From JBBDIO01 sp040880365 (GTDB lineage Bacteria; Chloroflexota; Anaerolineae; Caldilineales; Caldilineaceae), in the NCBI GenBank assembly GCA_040880365.1, contig JBBDIO010000102.1, positions 1 to 5,996 of the forward strand: a stretch of 5,996 nucleotides of DNA. Reading direction: 5' to 3'. The position numbers were made by a program, and so were the translations under genes. The first letter of the stretch is position 1, and every line of letters starts with the position of its first letter. Below are positions 1-5,087 of this stretch, one piece after another. The notes below the pieces were generated by a model that saw only the letters and a program-made list of their open reading frames with translations, was not told where the DNA came from and did no database searches.

Positions 1-1653
1 CCACTCGTTGAAGGTAAGGCGTTGACGGTCGTTGCCGTCGGGCCGCACTGTAAATATTTCGTCATTGCCCGGCTCCGTAGAGACATACGCAATGCGATAA
101 TCTACCGGGGACCAGGCTGCATCGTAGTTCATGCCTTGTTGTGTAATGCGCAGTGGAAGCACATCTGAATCGGAGGATACCACAAAGAGATGGGGATTGT
201 CTAATAGGTTTTGGGCCACTGTATTGATCTGGCGGTCGGAGACCAGCACCTGCCCCCGGCCATCGGGCGCCAGATCCTGCCCGACGCGCGCCTGGCGATA
301 GACCCAGGCATCGCTGCCCGCGGCCCAGATGGCGACATTGCTGCCATCGGCATCCATGACCAGGAGATCGCCATCGGCATTGCCGAAGCGATTGGACAGA
401 AAGAGAATGCGGCCGCGCAACACCGGCGGAATTTCACCGGGTGTGGCGGTGGGCGTGGGCGTGGCGGTCAGGTCGCCCACCGGAATCAGGTCGCGCGTGG
501 CGGTCGGGCCGGGGGTGGGTGTCGCCGTCCACATATTAACAGGGAACGGGGTAGGCGTGCCCAGGACGATGGCCTGGGCGGTGGCGACCATGCTCTGCCA
601 TTCGGCCGTGGCGGCGTTTTCGGGCACGGGGGTGTTGGTGAGGATGACCGGCGTTACCCAGTTGGGCGGATAGGGCGTCGCGGTGGGCGTAGGCGTGGGC
701 GTCCCCTCACCCGTGTAGGGAGTCGCCTGGGCAGTGGCAGTGAGCACAGCCGCGGCGCGCTCCACCAGGTTTTCGGTCTCGGGTGTGATGATGACATAGT
801 TGGGCGTGGGCGAAGGCGGCGGTGCATCGGGCATAGGTCCCGTCACCACACGCAGCAAAGGCGGGCTTGCCAGCGATCCTGCGCCAAAGCCGCTATCCCA
901 GGCGAACAGATTGTCCTCGCCCAGGCTGGGGCCGGCCACGCGAAAGGCGACCGTGCCCTGATACAATTCGGCTTCGAGCAAAGCCAGCGCGTCGGGCGGG
1001 AAGAAGAGCGTATTGGGTTGCCCGCGCCCCAAATCGGCCTTGCTCAAGGGCGGCACCAGAGAAGTCGCCACATTATACGCACGCGCCAGGTGCGGATAGT
1101 CGAGCTGGCCCCAATCCTGATTCATCCAGGACGCCAGCAGGTCCACCGTCCAATTGCCGTCGGGGCCTAAAAATTCATCGGAAAGCCCCAGCAGCGTTAA
1201 ATCGGCGTGCAAGACCGGCGCGCCGGGCGGAATTTCTGACAGGTCAAACTGCATCGCGCCCAGGTGCACGTTGTCTTCGTAGATGCCCGCATAAATGTTA
1301 TAGTCGCCCAGATGGTTGGGCGCGGTATCCACGGCACGCGTCCAGCCGACCACGCCGGCGTGCGCCGGCAAAAGGCGATAGACCTGCCCGCCCGGTGGGG
1401 GATCGATGACAGGCAAATTGTCCACTGCGGGGGTAGAGGTGGGCGTGGGCAGGGCTATGATAGGCACCGGGGTTGCGGTCGGCATGGGTGTAGAGGTCGG
1501 CGTTGGCGTGTCGGTAGGCATCGCTGCGGCGCGTGTGGGCAGAGGTTCAATCTCGGTGGCAGGCGGTTGCAAAGTCAGGACAATGACGGCGACGATGCCG
1601 GCGAGAATCACCCCGATGGCAAGCCAATTGACAAACGCGCTCTGATTATTCAT
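1..1653 (-). CDS. Membrane-anchored extracellular protein with DNRLRE-like domain and TolB/PD40-type beta-propeller (3' end outside window)
   Basis: Reading the minus strand from the ATG at 1653 gives 551 codons with no stop to the window edge. Residues 8-28 form one hydrophobic helix (from FVNWLAIGVIL), with no lipobox cysteine, so it is probably an uncleaved anchor with the rest outside. Residues 39-76 are a Thr/Pro linker. Residues 85-270 resemble the DNRLRE/TGF-propeptide-like beta-sandwich of bacterial surface proteins: a single structural domain with blocks such as HLGAMQFDLSEIPPG and VLHADLTLLGL. Residues 274-408 are a second Thr/Pro region holding two copies of a PEN...ATAQA...TPTP module. 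From 412 there are TolB/PD40 propeller-blade motifs (ILFLSNRFGNADGDLLVMDADGS; then WSPVDYRIAYVS, DEIFTVRPDGNDRQRLT); most blades lie beyond the edge. The role is unknown; binding of a surface ligand or cell-wall component is only a guess. The start is uncertain: an in-frame ATG at 1689 would add 12 residues, and neither start has a clear Shine-Dalgarno. Confidence 0.85.
   Translation of the reverse strand, partial: MNNQSAFVNWLAIGVILAGIVAVIVLTLQPPATEIEPLPTRAAAMPTDTPTPTSTPMPTATPVPIIALPTPTSTPAVDNLPVIDPPPGGQVYRLLPAHAGVVGWTRAVDTAPNHLGDYNIYAGIYEDNVHLGAMQFDLSEIPPGAPVLHADLTLLGLSDEFLGPDGNWTVDLLASWMNQDWGQLDYPHLARAYNVATSLVPPLSKADLGRGQPNTLFFPPDALALLEAELYQGTVAFRVAGPSLGEDNLFAWDSGFGAGSLASPPLLRVVTGPMPDAPPPSPTPNYVIITPETENLVERAAAVLTATAQATPYTGEGTPTPTPTATPYPPNWVTPVILTNTPVPENAATAEWQSMVATAQAIVLGTPTPFPVNMWTATPTPGPTATRDLIPVGDLTATPTPTATPGEIPPVLRGRILFLSNRFGNADGDLLVMDADGSNVAIWAAGSDAWVYRQARVGQDLAPDGRGQVLVSDRQINTVAQNLLDNPHLFVVSSDSDVLPLRITQQGMNYDAAWSPVDYRIAYVSTEPGNDEIFTVRPDGNDRQRLTFNEW
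484..783 (-). repeat. Duplicated Thr/Pro-rich protein module inside the propeller protein gene
   Basis: Residues 291-340 and 342-390 of the minus-strand protein share the order PE(T)EN or PEN, an Ala-rich helix-like stretch ending in ATAQA, GTPTP, a short P-N-W/M segment (PPNWVTP and PVNMWTATP) and a TPTP tail. The first copy has about 12 extra Thr/Pro-rich residues. The copies are clearly diverged, so this is an old internal duplication and not a recent slippage product. The mixture of a short Ala-rich helix and an extended Thr/Pro rod suggests a spacer that holds the propeller away from the membrane. Confidence 0.6.
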
Positions 1654-1655
1654 AT

Positions 1656-1670
1656 ACAGAAACGCTCTGT
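1656..1670 (-). promoter_or_regulatory. Small hairpin directly before the ATG at 1653
   Basis: The minus strand reads ACAGA, a 5-nt loop, then TCTGT, ending 2 nt before the ATG. It occupies the place where a Shine-Dalgarno would be, and no purine-rich site is present. It could matter only if the gene starts at 1653; if the ATG at 1689 is used, the hairpin lies inside the coding region. The 5-bp stem may be chance. Confidence 0.2.
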
Positions 1671-1734
1671 AGCCATTTGCTGCGGCCATTTGAATGCGAG
1701 GGACGATCGATTTCCCAACCCGGCATTCCGCTAC

Positions 1735-1763
1735 ATTCTACAGCTGCCAGAGGGTTGCAAGAA
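1735..1763 (-). promoter_or_regulatory. Weak promoter candidate for the propeller protein gene
   Basis: On the minus strand TAGAAT (1740-1735) matches the -10 consensus at five of six positions. Upstream are TTGCAA (1760-1755, only 14 nt away, too close) and TTCTTG (1763-1758, 17 nt away, poor match). A start near 1728 would leave a leader of about 75 nt to the ATG at 1653. The rest of the 1654-1941 intergenic stretch is A/T-richer than the genes and shows no convincing gene or RNA. Confidence 0.22.
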
Positions 1764-1879
1764 TTTATTTGGGGGTATTTAATCATTCGCTCGCGTCACT
1801 GGTTAAAACTGAAATTCACAAGTCACTCACAAGGGCACAATGTGTAGAATCCAGAATAGCAGTTTGTACACGTTATGCA

Positions 1880-1905
1880 AAATCAAATAACTCGGAACGG
1901 GTCCG
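1880..1905 (-). terminator. Weak intrinsic terminator candidate after the MOSC-Smr unit
   Basis: Downstream of the Smr stop on the minus strand, CGGA (1905-1902) and TCCG (1896-1893) enclose a 5-nt loop and are followed by a T-rich run (TTATTTGATTTT). The stem has only 4 bp, so termination here is doubtful. It is the only hairpin-plus-T-rich arrangement seen between the Smr gene and the propeller gene. Confidence 0.22.
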
Positions 1906-1941
1906 GGTTTCGTCTTGCGTTTGCCCGGGGCAGGGCTCTGT

Positions 1942-2196
1942 TTAGTGGCGAAAATGGACAAAGATGCGCCCGAAATTGCGGTCGTCTTTTTCCACCCGAT
2001 GATAGAGATTGCGGATGTGGGGCTGGTTGAGAAAACGCAAGACGTGCTTCTTGAGCTGTCCGCTGCCCTTGCCGGGGATGATCTCTACCAATGCGATGCG
2101 CTTGTCCATGGCTTCTTCCACAATGCGATTCAGCTCGTCGTCGATCTTGCGCCCGCGGTTATAGATGTCGTGTAAATCCAGTTTCAATTTCGCCAT
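1942..2196 (-). CDS. Stand-alone Smr-domain protein
   Basis: This 84-residue protein is almost nothing but an Smr domain. The N-terminal LDLH motif (residues 6-9, KLDLHDIYNRG) and the glycine-rich PGKGSGQLKKHVLRFL segment (41-56) are the two family hallmarks, followed by a C-terminal strand pair (NFGRIFVHF). Smr domains occur at the C-terminus of MutS2 and in small stand-alone proteins; several have nuclease activity on DNA or RNA, but the role of this short form is not established. The residue before the GKG is proline, where MutS2-type domains usually have histidine (HGxG); I believe PGKG occurs in other short members, so it need not mean loss of activity. The ATG lies 12 nt after the stop of the MOSC gene on the same strand, so the two are probably cotranscribed. 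Only a poor Shine-Dalgarno (AGG, 11 nt before the ATG) is visible, in keeping with translational coupling. Confidence 0.85.
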   Translation of the reverse strand: MAKLKLDLHDIYNRGRKIDDELNRIVEEAMDKRIALVEIIPGKGSGQLKKHVLRFLNQPHIRNLYHRVEKDDRNFGRIFVHFRH

Positions 2197-2208
2197 GTAT
2201 AGGTGTGC

Positions 2209-2787
2209 CTATTCCGGTAGTTTCTGCGCCGGGAGCTTCTGTACCGCGTCGCCCACGCGAATCGGGCCGCCCTGGACCACGCGCGTATTGACCCCGCGCA
2301 GGCGCAATGCCTGGCCCATGGACGAGTTGACGAATTGCAGCGCTTCGACACCAAAGCGGGCGGCAAACTTTTTACAGCCCATGTGGGGTTCGGGCGTGAT
2401 TTCCAGCACAGCCGCGCCGATTGCCAGCCGGGTGCCCGGCGGCAGATTTTCCACACTCAGGTCCAGATCCACATAAAGTTGATCGCCTGCCAGGGGCCAG
2501 CGCGCCCGTTCCTGCGCCACCAGCGCAATCGCGCGGCTGTTCATCAGCGTCAACTGCATGTCGGGGTGGGCGCTACCATCGGACGTGCGCGAACTGCCAC
2601 GGGTCGCCCAATTATCGCCCACCATCCCCACTGCGCTGTCCAATTCGGCGGCGTCCAGCCGCTCGCGCGCTTCCACTGCGGGGCGGCGCACGATGAGATC
2701 CAGCGTGCCCGCCGCGCGCGGCGATTGGCGAATGGCATCCAGCCCGGCTTCCAGTGCCGCCAGTGTCAACATTTGCGGTGCGATCAT
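2209..2787 (-). CDS. MOSC domain-containing protein
   Basis: The 192-residue product has the layout of a compact, single-domain MOSC protein family. Visible landmarks are an N-terminal helix with SPRAAGTLDLIVRRP (22-36), VGDNWATRGSS (56-66), LAGDQLYVDLDLS (99-111), NLPPGTRLAIG (114-124), the EPHMGCKKFAARFG block (133-146) with Cys138, and the closing LRLRGVN...GDAV segment (161-182). MOSC domains are the sulfur-carrier fold of molybdenum-cofactor sulfurases and of the mARC/YiiM-type proteins; the conserved cysteine is thought to handle sulfur or ligate molybdenum cofactor. Cys138 in PHMGCKKF fits that position. The substrate is not predictable from sequence. The ATG at 2787 is preceded at 8 nt by AAGGAG, so it is favoured over the internal Met6. 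It is the first gene of a minus-strand unit with the Smr gene and is transcribed divergently from the ABC genes. Confidence 0.88.
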   Translation of the reverse strand: MIAPQMLTLAALEAGLDAIRQSPRAAGTLDLIVRRPAVEARERLDAAELDSAVGMVGDNWATRGSSRTSDGSAHPDMQLTLMNSRAIALVAQERARWPLAGDQLYVDLDLSVENLPPGTRLAIGAAVLEITPEPHMGCKKFAARFGVEALQFVNSSMGQALRLRGVNTRVVQGGPIRVGDAVQKLPAQKLPE

Positions 2788-2795
2788 GGGGTTGG

Positions 2796-2801
2796 CTCCT
2801 T
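2796..2801 (-). promoter_or_regulatory. Ribosome-binding site of the MOSC gene
   Basis: AAGGAG sits 8 nt before the ATG at 2787 on the minus strand. It decides the start in favour of Met1 over Met6. It overlaps the TAA that ends a 20-codon upstream frame (2862-2800) and directly follows the last 12-bp repeat unit. Confidence 0.75.
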
Positions 2802-2871
2802 ATGTTCTATGCTTCATCTCTGCATTGTTCTGGGCAATATTCTGGGGATTGTTCTGGGCCATGTTCTATGC
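2801..2871 (-). repeat. Six imperfect 12-bp tandem units in the MOSC leader
   Basis: Read on the minus strand from 2871 to 2801 the sequence divides into units of 12, 12, 12, 12, 11 and 12 nt. Units 2 and 4 are identical (GCCCAGAACAAT); unit 3 is CCCCAGAATATT; units 1 and 6 share GCATAGAACAT; unit 5 (GCAGAGATGAA) is degenerate. The array ends at the ribosome-binding site of the MOSC gene. It could be a set of protein-binding sites, an mRNA leader element, or a simple tandem repeat. From 2862 the same bases can be read as a 20-codon Asn/Gln-rich frame ending at the ribosome-binding site. Confidence 0.65.
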
Positions 2872-2880
2872 GTGCCCGAT

Positions 2881-2950
2881 TTGCTGCACGTGCCCTTGCA
2901 AAATCCATTCCATCATATCACGAAATTCGCCTGCGGTGTCTGTGCAGCAA
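2881..2950. repeat. Perfect 9-bp inverted repeat around the MOSC promoter candidate
   Basis: TTGCTGCAC (2881-2889) and GTGCAGCAA (2942-2950) are exact reverse complements 52 nt apart. One arm touches the -35 candidate and the other lies about 20 nt downstream of the predicted transcription start. This could be a two-site operator with looping or a stem-forming pair; a chance match is possible. Confidence 0.45.
2912..2942 (-). promoter_or_regulatory. Extended -10 promoter candidate for the MOSC-Smr unit
   Basis: On the minus strand TATGAT (2917-2912; five of six to TATAAT) is preceded by TG one base upstream (TGATATGAT), an extended -10 arrangement. CAGACA (2942-2937) is a modest -35 match at a long spacing of 19 nt. 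Transcription from about 2905 would give a leader of about 118 nt that contains the whole 12-bp tandem array. Confidence 0.4.
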
Positions 2951-3009
2951 CTGGGAGCGCAGGCCCGCCTCCGCGCCAATTTGCCTGCCACGCGGGTTAC
3001 TCAGGGCTG

Positions 3010-3018
3010 TGCTATACT
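3010..3018 (+). promoter_or_regulatory. Extended -10-like site upstream of the ABC genes
   Basis: TGCTATACT contains TATACT (3013-3018; five of six to TATAAT) with the TGn extension. No -35 match lies at a suitable distance (TTGCCT at 2981-2986 is 26 nt away). If used it would give a leader of about 330 nt for the solute-binding-protein gene. The site at 3065-3093 is the better candidate. Confidence 0.25.
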
Positions 3019-3064
3019 GGGCAAGCTTCTGGGGCCTGCCAATGGGGGGCCGTCAATTTAAGCA

Positions 3065-3093
3065 TTTACACAATGCACCCGAATTGTTAAACT
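3065..3093 (+). promoter_or_regulatory. Sigma70-like promoter candidate for the ABC transporter operon, with overlapping palindrome
   Basis: TTTACA (3065-3070; five of six to TTGACA) and TAAACT (3088-3093; four of six to TATAAT) are separated by exactly 17 nt, and TG at 3085-3086 gives an extended -10. The -35 is covered by the perfect palindrome GCATT-5 nt-AATGC (3062-3076), a possible operator position. A start near 3100 leaves a leader of about 255 nt before the ATG at 3355. Confidence 0.45.
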
Positions 3094-3162
3094 AAGGCGT
3101 GTTTACTCAAGCCTGAAGCGTGACCCTGTAGATTTCCTCTACACAACCCCGGCGAGATTTGC

Positions 3163-3197
3163 CGGTTGAGAGTGACCGGTTGAGATTGACCGGATGG
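3163..3197 (+). repeat. Degenerate heptamer tandem array in the ABC operon leader
   Basis: CGGTTGA occurs at 3163 and 3177, alternating with GAGTGAC (3170) and GATTGAC (3184), and a weaker CGGATGG follows at 3191. The result is two 14-bp copies with one mismatch. The period of 7 and the TGA core match the array after the solute-binding-protein gene (4997-5024). Short tandem heptamers are known between genes in cyanobacteria and some other bacteria; membership in such a class is inferred here. Confidence 0.55.
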
Positions 3198-3340
3198 ACG
3201 CCTGGCCCTGTTCTCACCCGTAGGCGCACAATATCGCGCTCGAACCGCGACTGGCGCGCAGTTTGCCTGTCTCCTGCGCGCGAAATCCAGCCGCAGGCAT
3301 ACGTGTTTGGCATCACAGTCAATTCAAAACGCAGCCAACA

Positions 3341-3346
3341 AAGGAG
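3341..3346 (+). promoter_or_regulatory. Ribosome-binding site of the solute-binding-protein gene
   Basis: AAGGAG lies 8 nt before the ATG at 3355. It fixes the start there and rules against the in-frame TTG at 3307, which would put the ribosome-binding site inside the coding region. Confidence 0.85.
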
Positions 3347-3354
3347 ATTCATCT

Positions 3355-4989
3355 ATGCACCAAAATCAACCACCGCACCACTCAAGGCGCTCCCCGTCAA
3401 CTCGCTCCACCCCAACCCGCACATGGAATCACACACTTTATGCAGTCTTGCTCACGGCCCTTCTGGCCCTGGCGGCCTGTACGCAGCCCGTGACACCGGG
3501 CGCCGCACCCGATACTGCGCCCCAAACCGAGAGCGATGGTGAAAAAGTCCTGCGCGTGGCGCTGACGACCTTCCCCAATGCGCTCTATCTGCCCCAGGCC
3601 GCAGAACGCAACGCCACCAACGCATCGTGGGCGATTTATGACTCGCTGGTCTGGAGCAACGACGAAGGCGCGCTGGAAGGCGCACTGGCAACCGACTGGG
3701 AAATCTCGGAAGATGGCACGACCTATACCTTCACCCTGCGCGAAGGCGTCACCTTCCACAACGGCGAACCGTTCAACGCCGACGCTGTGGTCTTCGCCTG
3801 GGAACAGGGGCAGGATCCCCAGAATCAATACTTCGACAACTGGACGCCCGCCATTTCGGTAGAAGCAGTGGATGACTATACGGTCGTTGTGCAGACCGAA
3901 GAACCGCAGCCGCTCTTTCTGCGTGTGGTCGCCCAGAGCTGGGGCATGATTCCGCCCGCCTATTTTAACGAAGTAGGCCTCGAAGGCTTCTTGCAGAATC
4001 CCGTGGGCACCGGCCCTTTCCGCCTGGTAGAATGGGCGCAGGGTGACCGCATTGTGCTGGAGAAGAACGAAGATTACTGGCGCGAGGGCTATCCCCTGGT
4101 GGATCAGGTAATCTTCCGCCCCATCCCCGAATCGGCGACACGCGTCGCAGCCATCCAGACCGGCGAAGTGGATATCGTCACCCGTCTGAGCGCCGAAGAA
4201 GCCGCCAGCCTGGAAGGCACAGCCGGCATTAACATTGTGAGCTATCCCTCGGATCGGGTTTACTATGTGGCGTTCAACAACCTGACCACCGGCGTGGGCC
4301 AGCCCACCGAAGACCCGCGCGTGCGCATTGCCATGAACCACGCCGTAGATGTGGAAGCCATCATCGATGCGCTCTTTGGCGGCAACGCACGCCCGGCCAC
4401 AGGGCTGGTCACACCCGCCAACTGGGGATTTGATGACAGCCTGGAACCCTTTGCCTATGACCCCGATCTGGCGCGCGAGATGCTGGCAGAGGCGGGCTAT
4501 CCCGACGGCTTCAGCATGGACTTTGCCTGTCCTGCCGGCGCGTATACCAACTTTGAACAGGTCTGCGAAGCGGTGCAGGGCTATCTGGCCGAAGTGGGCA
4601 TCGAAACCGATCTGAACATTATGGAATCGGGCGCATTCTGGGATCTGGAAGCCGCCAAGGAACTGCCGCCGATCTTCGGCGATAGCTGGTCGGCCACCAT
4701 CGGTGAGGCTCTGCAACGGCTCATCGGTGCACTGCGCGGGTGGGATGCCAGCTATTCCGCGTGGGAAGATCCCGTGATCCTCGACCTGCTGGACCGCATC
4801 GAAGTGGAAGTGGACGATGACGCCCGCGCCGCGCTCTATGTGGAACTTCAGCAATATATGATGGAAAATCCGCCCTTCATCTATCTCTACCAGCTGGATG
4901 TCTTCGAAGCGCACAGCGACCGGGTGGAAAATCACCGCCCCCGCGCCGCCGAAGATTACTGGCTGTTCTATGTAGATATCGCCGAATAG
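3355..4989 (+). CDS. ABC transporter solute-binding lipoprotein, family 5 (peptide/oligopeptide/nickel type)
   Basis: The 544-residue product captures substrate outside the membrane for an ABC importer. A hydrophobic stretch (27-41) ends in the lipobox LAAC with Cys42, so it should be a lipoprotein; a Thr/Pro/Gln-rich linker follows. The mature part has the SBP_bac_5 pattern: LATDWEISEDGTTYTFTLREG (111-131), VTFHNGEPFNADAVVFAWE (132-150), NPVGTGPFRLVEW (215-227), NEDYWREGYPLVDQVIF (238-254), AAIQTGEVDIV (265-275), DPRVRIAMNHAVD (320-332) and ARPATGLVTPANWG (345-358), and the length is normal. Ligand-contact residues cannot be read off, so peptide, glutathione, sugar or metal-complex substrates all remain possible. 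The signal peptide is odd: about 26 residues precede the hydrophobic core, rich in His, Pro, Ser and Arg. The permease gene follows after 98 nt on the same strand. Confidence 0.95.
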   Translation: MHQNQPPHHSRRSPSTRSTPTRTWNHTLYAVLLTALLALAACTQPVTPGAAPDTAPQTESDGEKVLRVALTTFPNALYLPQAAERNATNASWAIYDSLVWSNDEGALEGALATDWEISEDGTTYTFTLREGVTFHNGEPFNADAVVFAWEQGQDPQNQYFDNWTPAISVEAVDDYTVVVQTEEPQPLFLRVVAQSWGMIPPAYFNEVGLEGFLQNPVGTGPFRLVEWAQGDRIVLEKNEDYWREGYPLVDQVIFRPIPESATRVAAIQTGEVDIVTRLSAEEAASLEGTAGINIVSYPSDRVYYVAFNNLTTGVGQPTEDPRVRIAMNHAVDVEAIIDALFGGNARPATGLVTPANWGFDDSLEPFAYDPDLAREMLAEAGYPDGFSMDFACPAGAYTNFEQVCEAVQGYLAEVGIETDLNIMESGAFWDLEAAKELPPIFGDSWSATIGEALQRLIGALRGWDASYSAWEDPVILDLLDRIEVEVDDDARAALYVELQQYMMENPPFIYLYQLDVFEAHSDRVENHRPRAAEDYWLFYVDIAE

Positions 4990-4994
4990 GTGGG

Positions 4995-5055
4995 CAGGGT
5001 GACCGGGTGAGGGAGCAGGTGACATTTCTGCCCCCTCACCCGGTTCATTACCCTG
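4995..5055 (+). promoter_or_regulatory. Large intercistronic hairpin between solute-binding-protein and permease genes, built on heptamer repeats
   Basis: The core is a perfect 11-bp stem, CCGGGTGAGGG (5003-5013) with CCCTCACCCGG (5033-5043). Inside it GCAG (5015-5018) pairs with CTGC (5028-5031) after one mismatch; outside it A5002 pairs with T5044, and CAGGGT (4995-5000) can pair with ACCCTG (5050-5055). The 5' arm includes four heptamers from 4997 to 5024 (GGGTGAC, CGGGTGA, GGGAGCA, GGTGACA). No T run follows, so a full terminator is unlikely. A stabilising or partly terminating hairpin after a binding-protein gene, keeping its mRNA above that of the permease, is a familiar arrangement (for example malE-malF) and the likeliest reading. 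Confidence 0.6.
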
Positions 5056-5087
5056 TTCATTCTCTTACACCCTCTTACACCACTGCC

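Larger units (their letters stand above)
2788..3354. other. Divergent intergenic region between the MOSC and ABC transporter genes
   Basis: No credible gene lies in these 567 nt: the open frames present have no recognisable domain, no good ribosome-binding site, and overlap each other. The left third carries the MOSC leader with its tandem units and promoter candidate. The middle (about 2950-3060) is GC-rich and otherwise plain apart from an extended -10-like site. The right part (3062-3354) holds the best promoter candidate and the hairpin-rich leader of the solute-binding-protein gene. Confidence 0.7.
3100..3354 (+). other. Long hairpin-rich 5' leader of the solute-binding-protein gene
   Basis: Four stems can be drawn by eye: TGTAGA/TCTACA (3127-3143, 6 bp, 5-nt loop), CCGGC/GCCGG (3149-3165, 5 bp, 7-nt loop), CGCCT/AGGCG (3199-3226, 5 bp), and GCGCGCAG/CTGCGCGC (3254-3281, 8 bp, 12-nt loop). 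None is followed by a T run, so none looks like a terminator. I do not recognise the layout as a known riboswitch or T-box. The ribosome-binding region at 3341-3346 is in A-rich, apparently unpaired sequence. Confidence 0.4.

Noticed and set aside
450..720. GTGGGC-type repeated stretches that look like a DNA repeat
   Set aside because: They are the complement of ACG/CCC-type Thr-Pro codons in the linker of the minus-strand protein, so they are explained as coding low complexity.
211..1170. 319-codon plus-strand frame opposite the propeller protein gene
   Set aside because: Composition is Gly/Arg/His-rich and low-complexity, reflecting the antisense of Thr/Pro codons; the minus strand is open throughout and has recognisable domains.
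1694..1945. 83-codon plus-strand frame in the intergenic region
   Set aside because: No ribosome-binding site, no recognisable motif, and it overlaps the Smr gene end on the other strand.
2335..3090. Plus-strand frames across the MOSC gene and its leader, one with a hydrophobic FWAIFWGLFW-like stretch
   Set aside because: They lie antisense to the MOSC gene, and the hydrophobic stretch is simply the plus-strand reading of the 12-bp tandem units; no ribosome-binding site or family match.
3194..3223. Nine-codon frame (MDAWPCSHP) in the leader of the solute-binding-protein gene
   Set aside because: Too short to distinguish from chance, weak ribosome-binding sequence, and no run of regulatory codons such as an attenuator would have.
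3107..3352. 81-codon minus-strand frame in the ABC operon leader
   Set aside because: No recognisable domain, and it overlaps the hairpins and heptamer array of the leader.
3397..5025. 542-codon open frame on the minus strand opposite the solute-binding-protein gene
   Set aside because: It is the mirror of a well-supported coding region; the translation is rich in Gly/His/Arg/Ala with no domain, and long antisense frames are expected in GC-rich genes with this codon bias.
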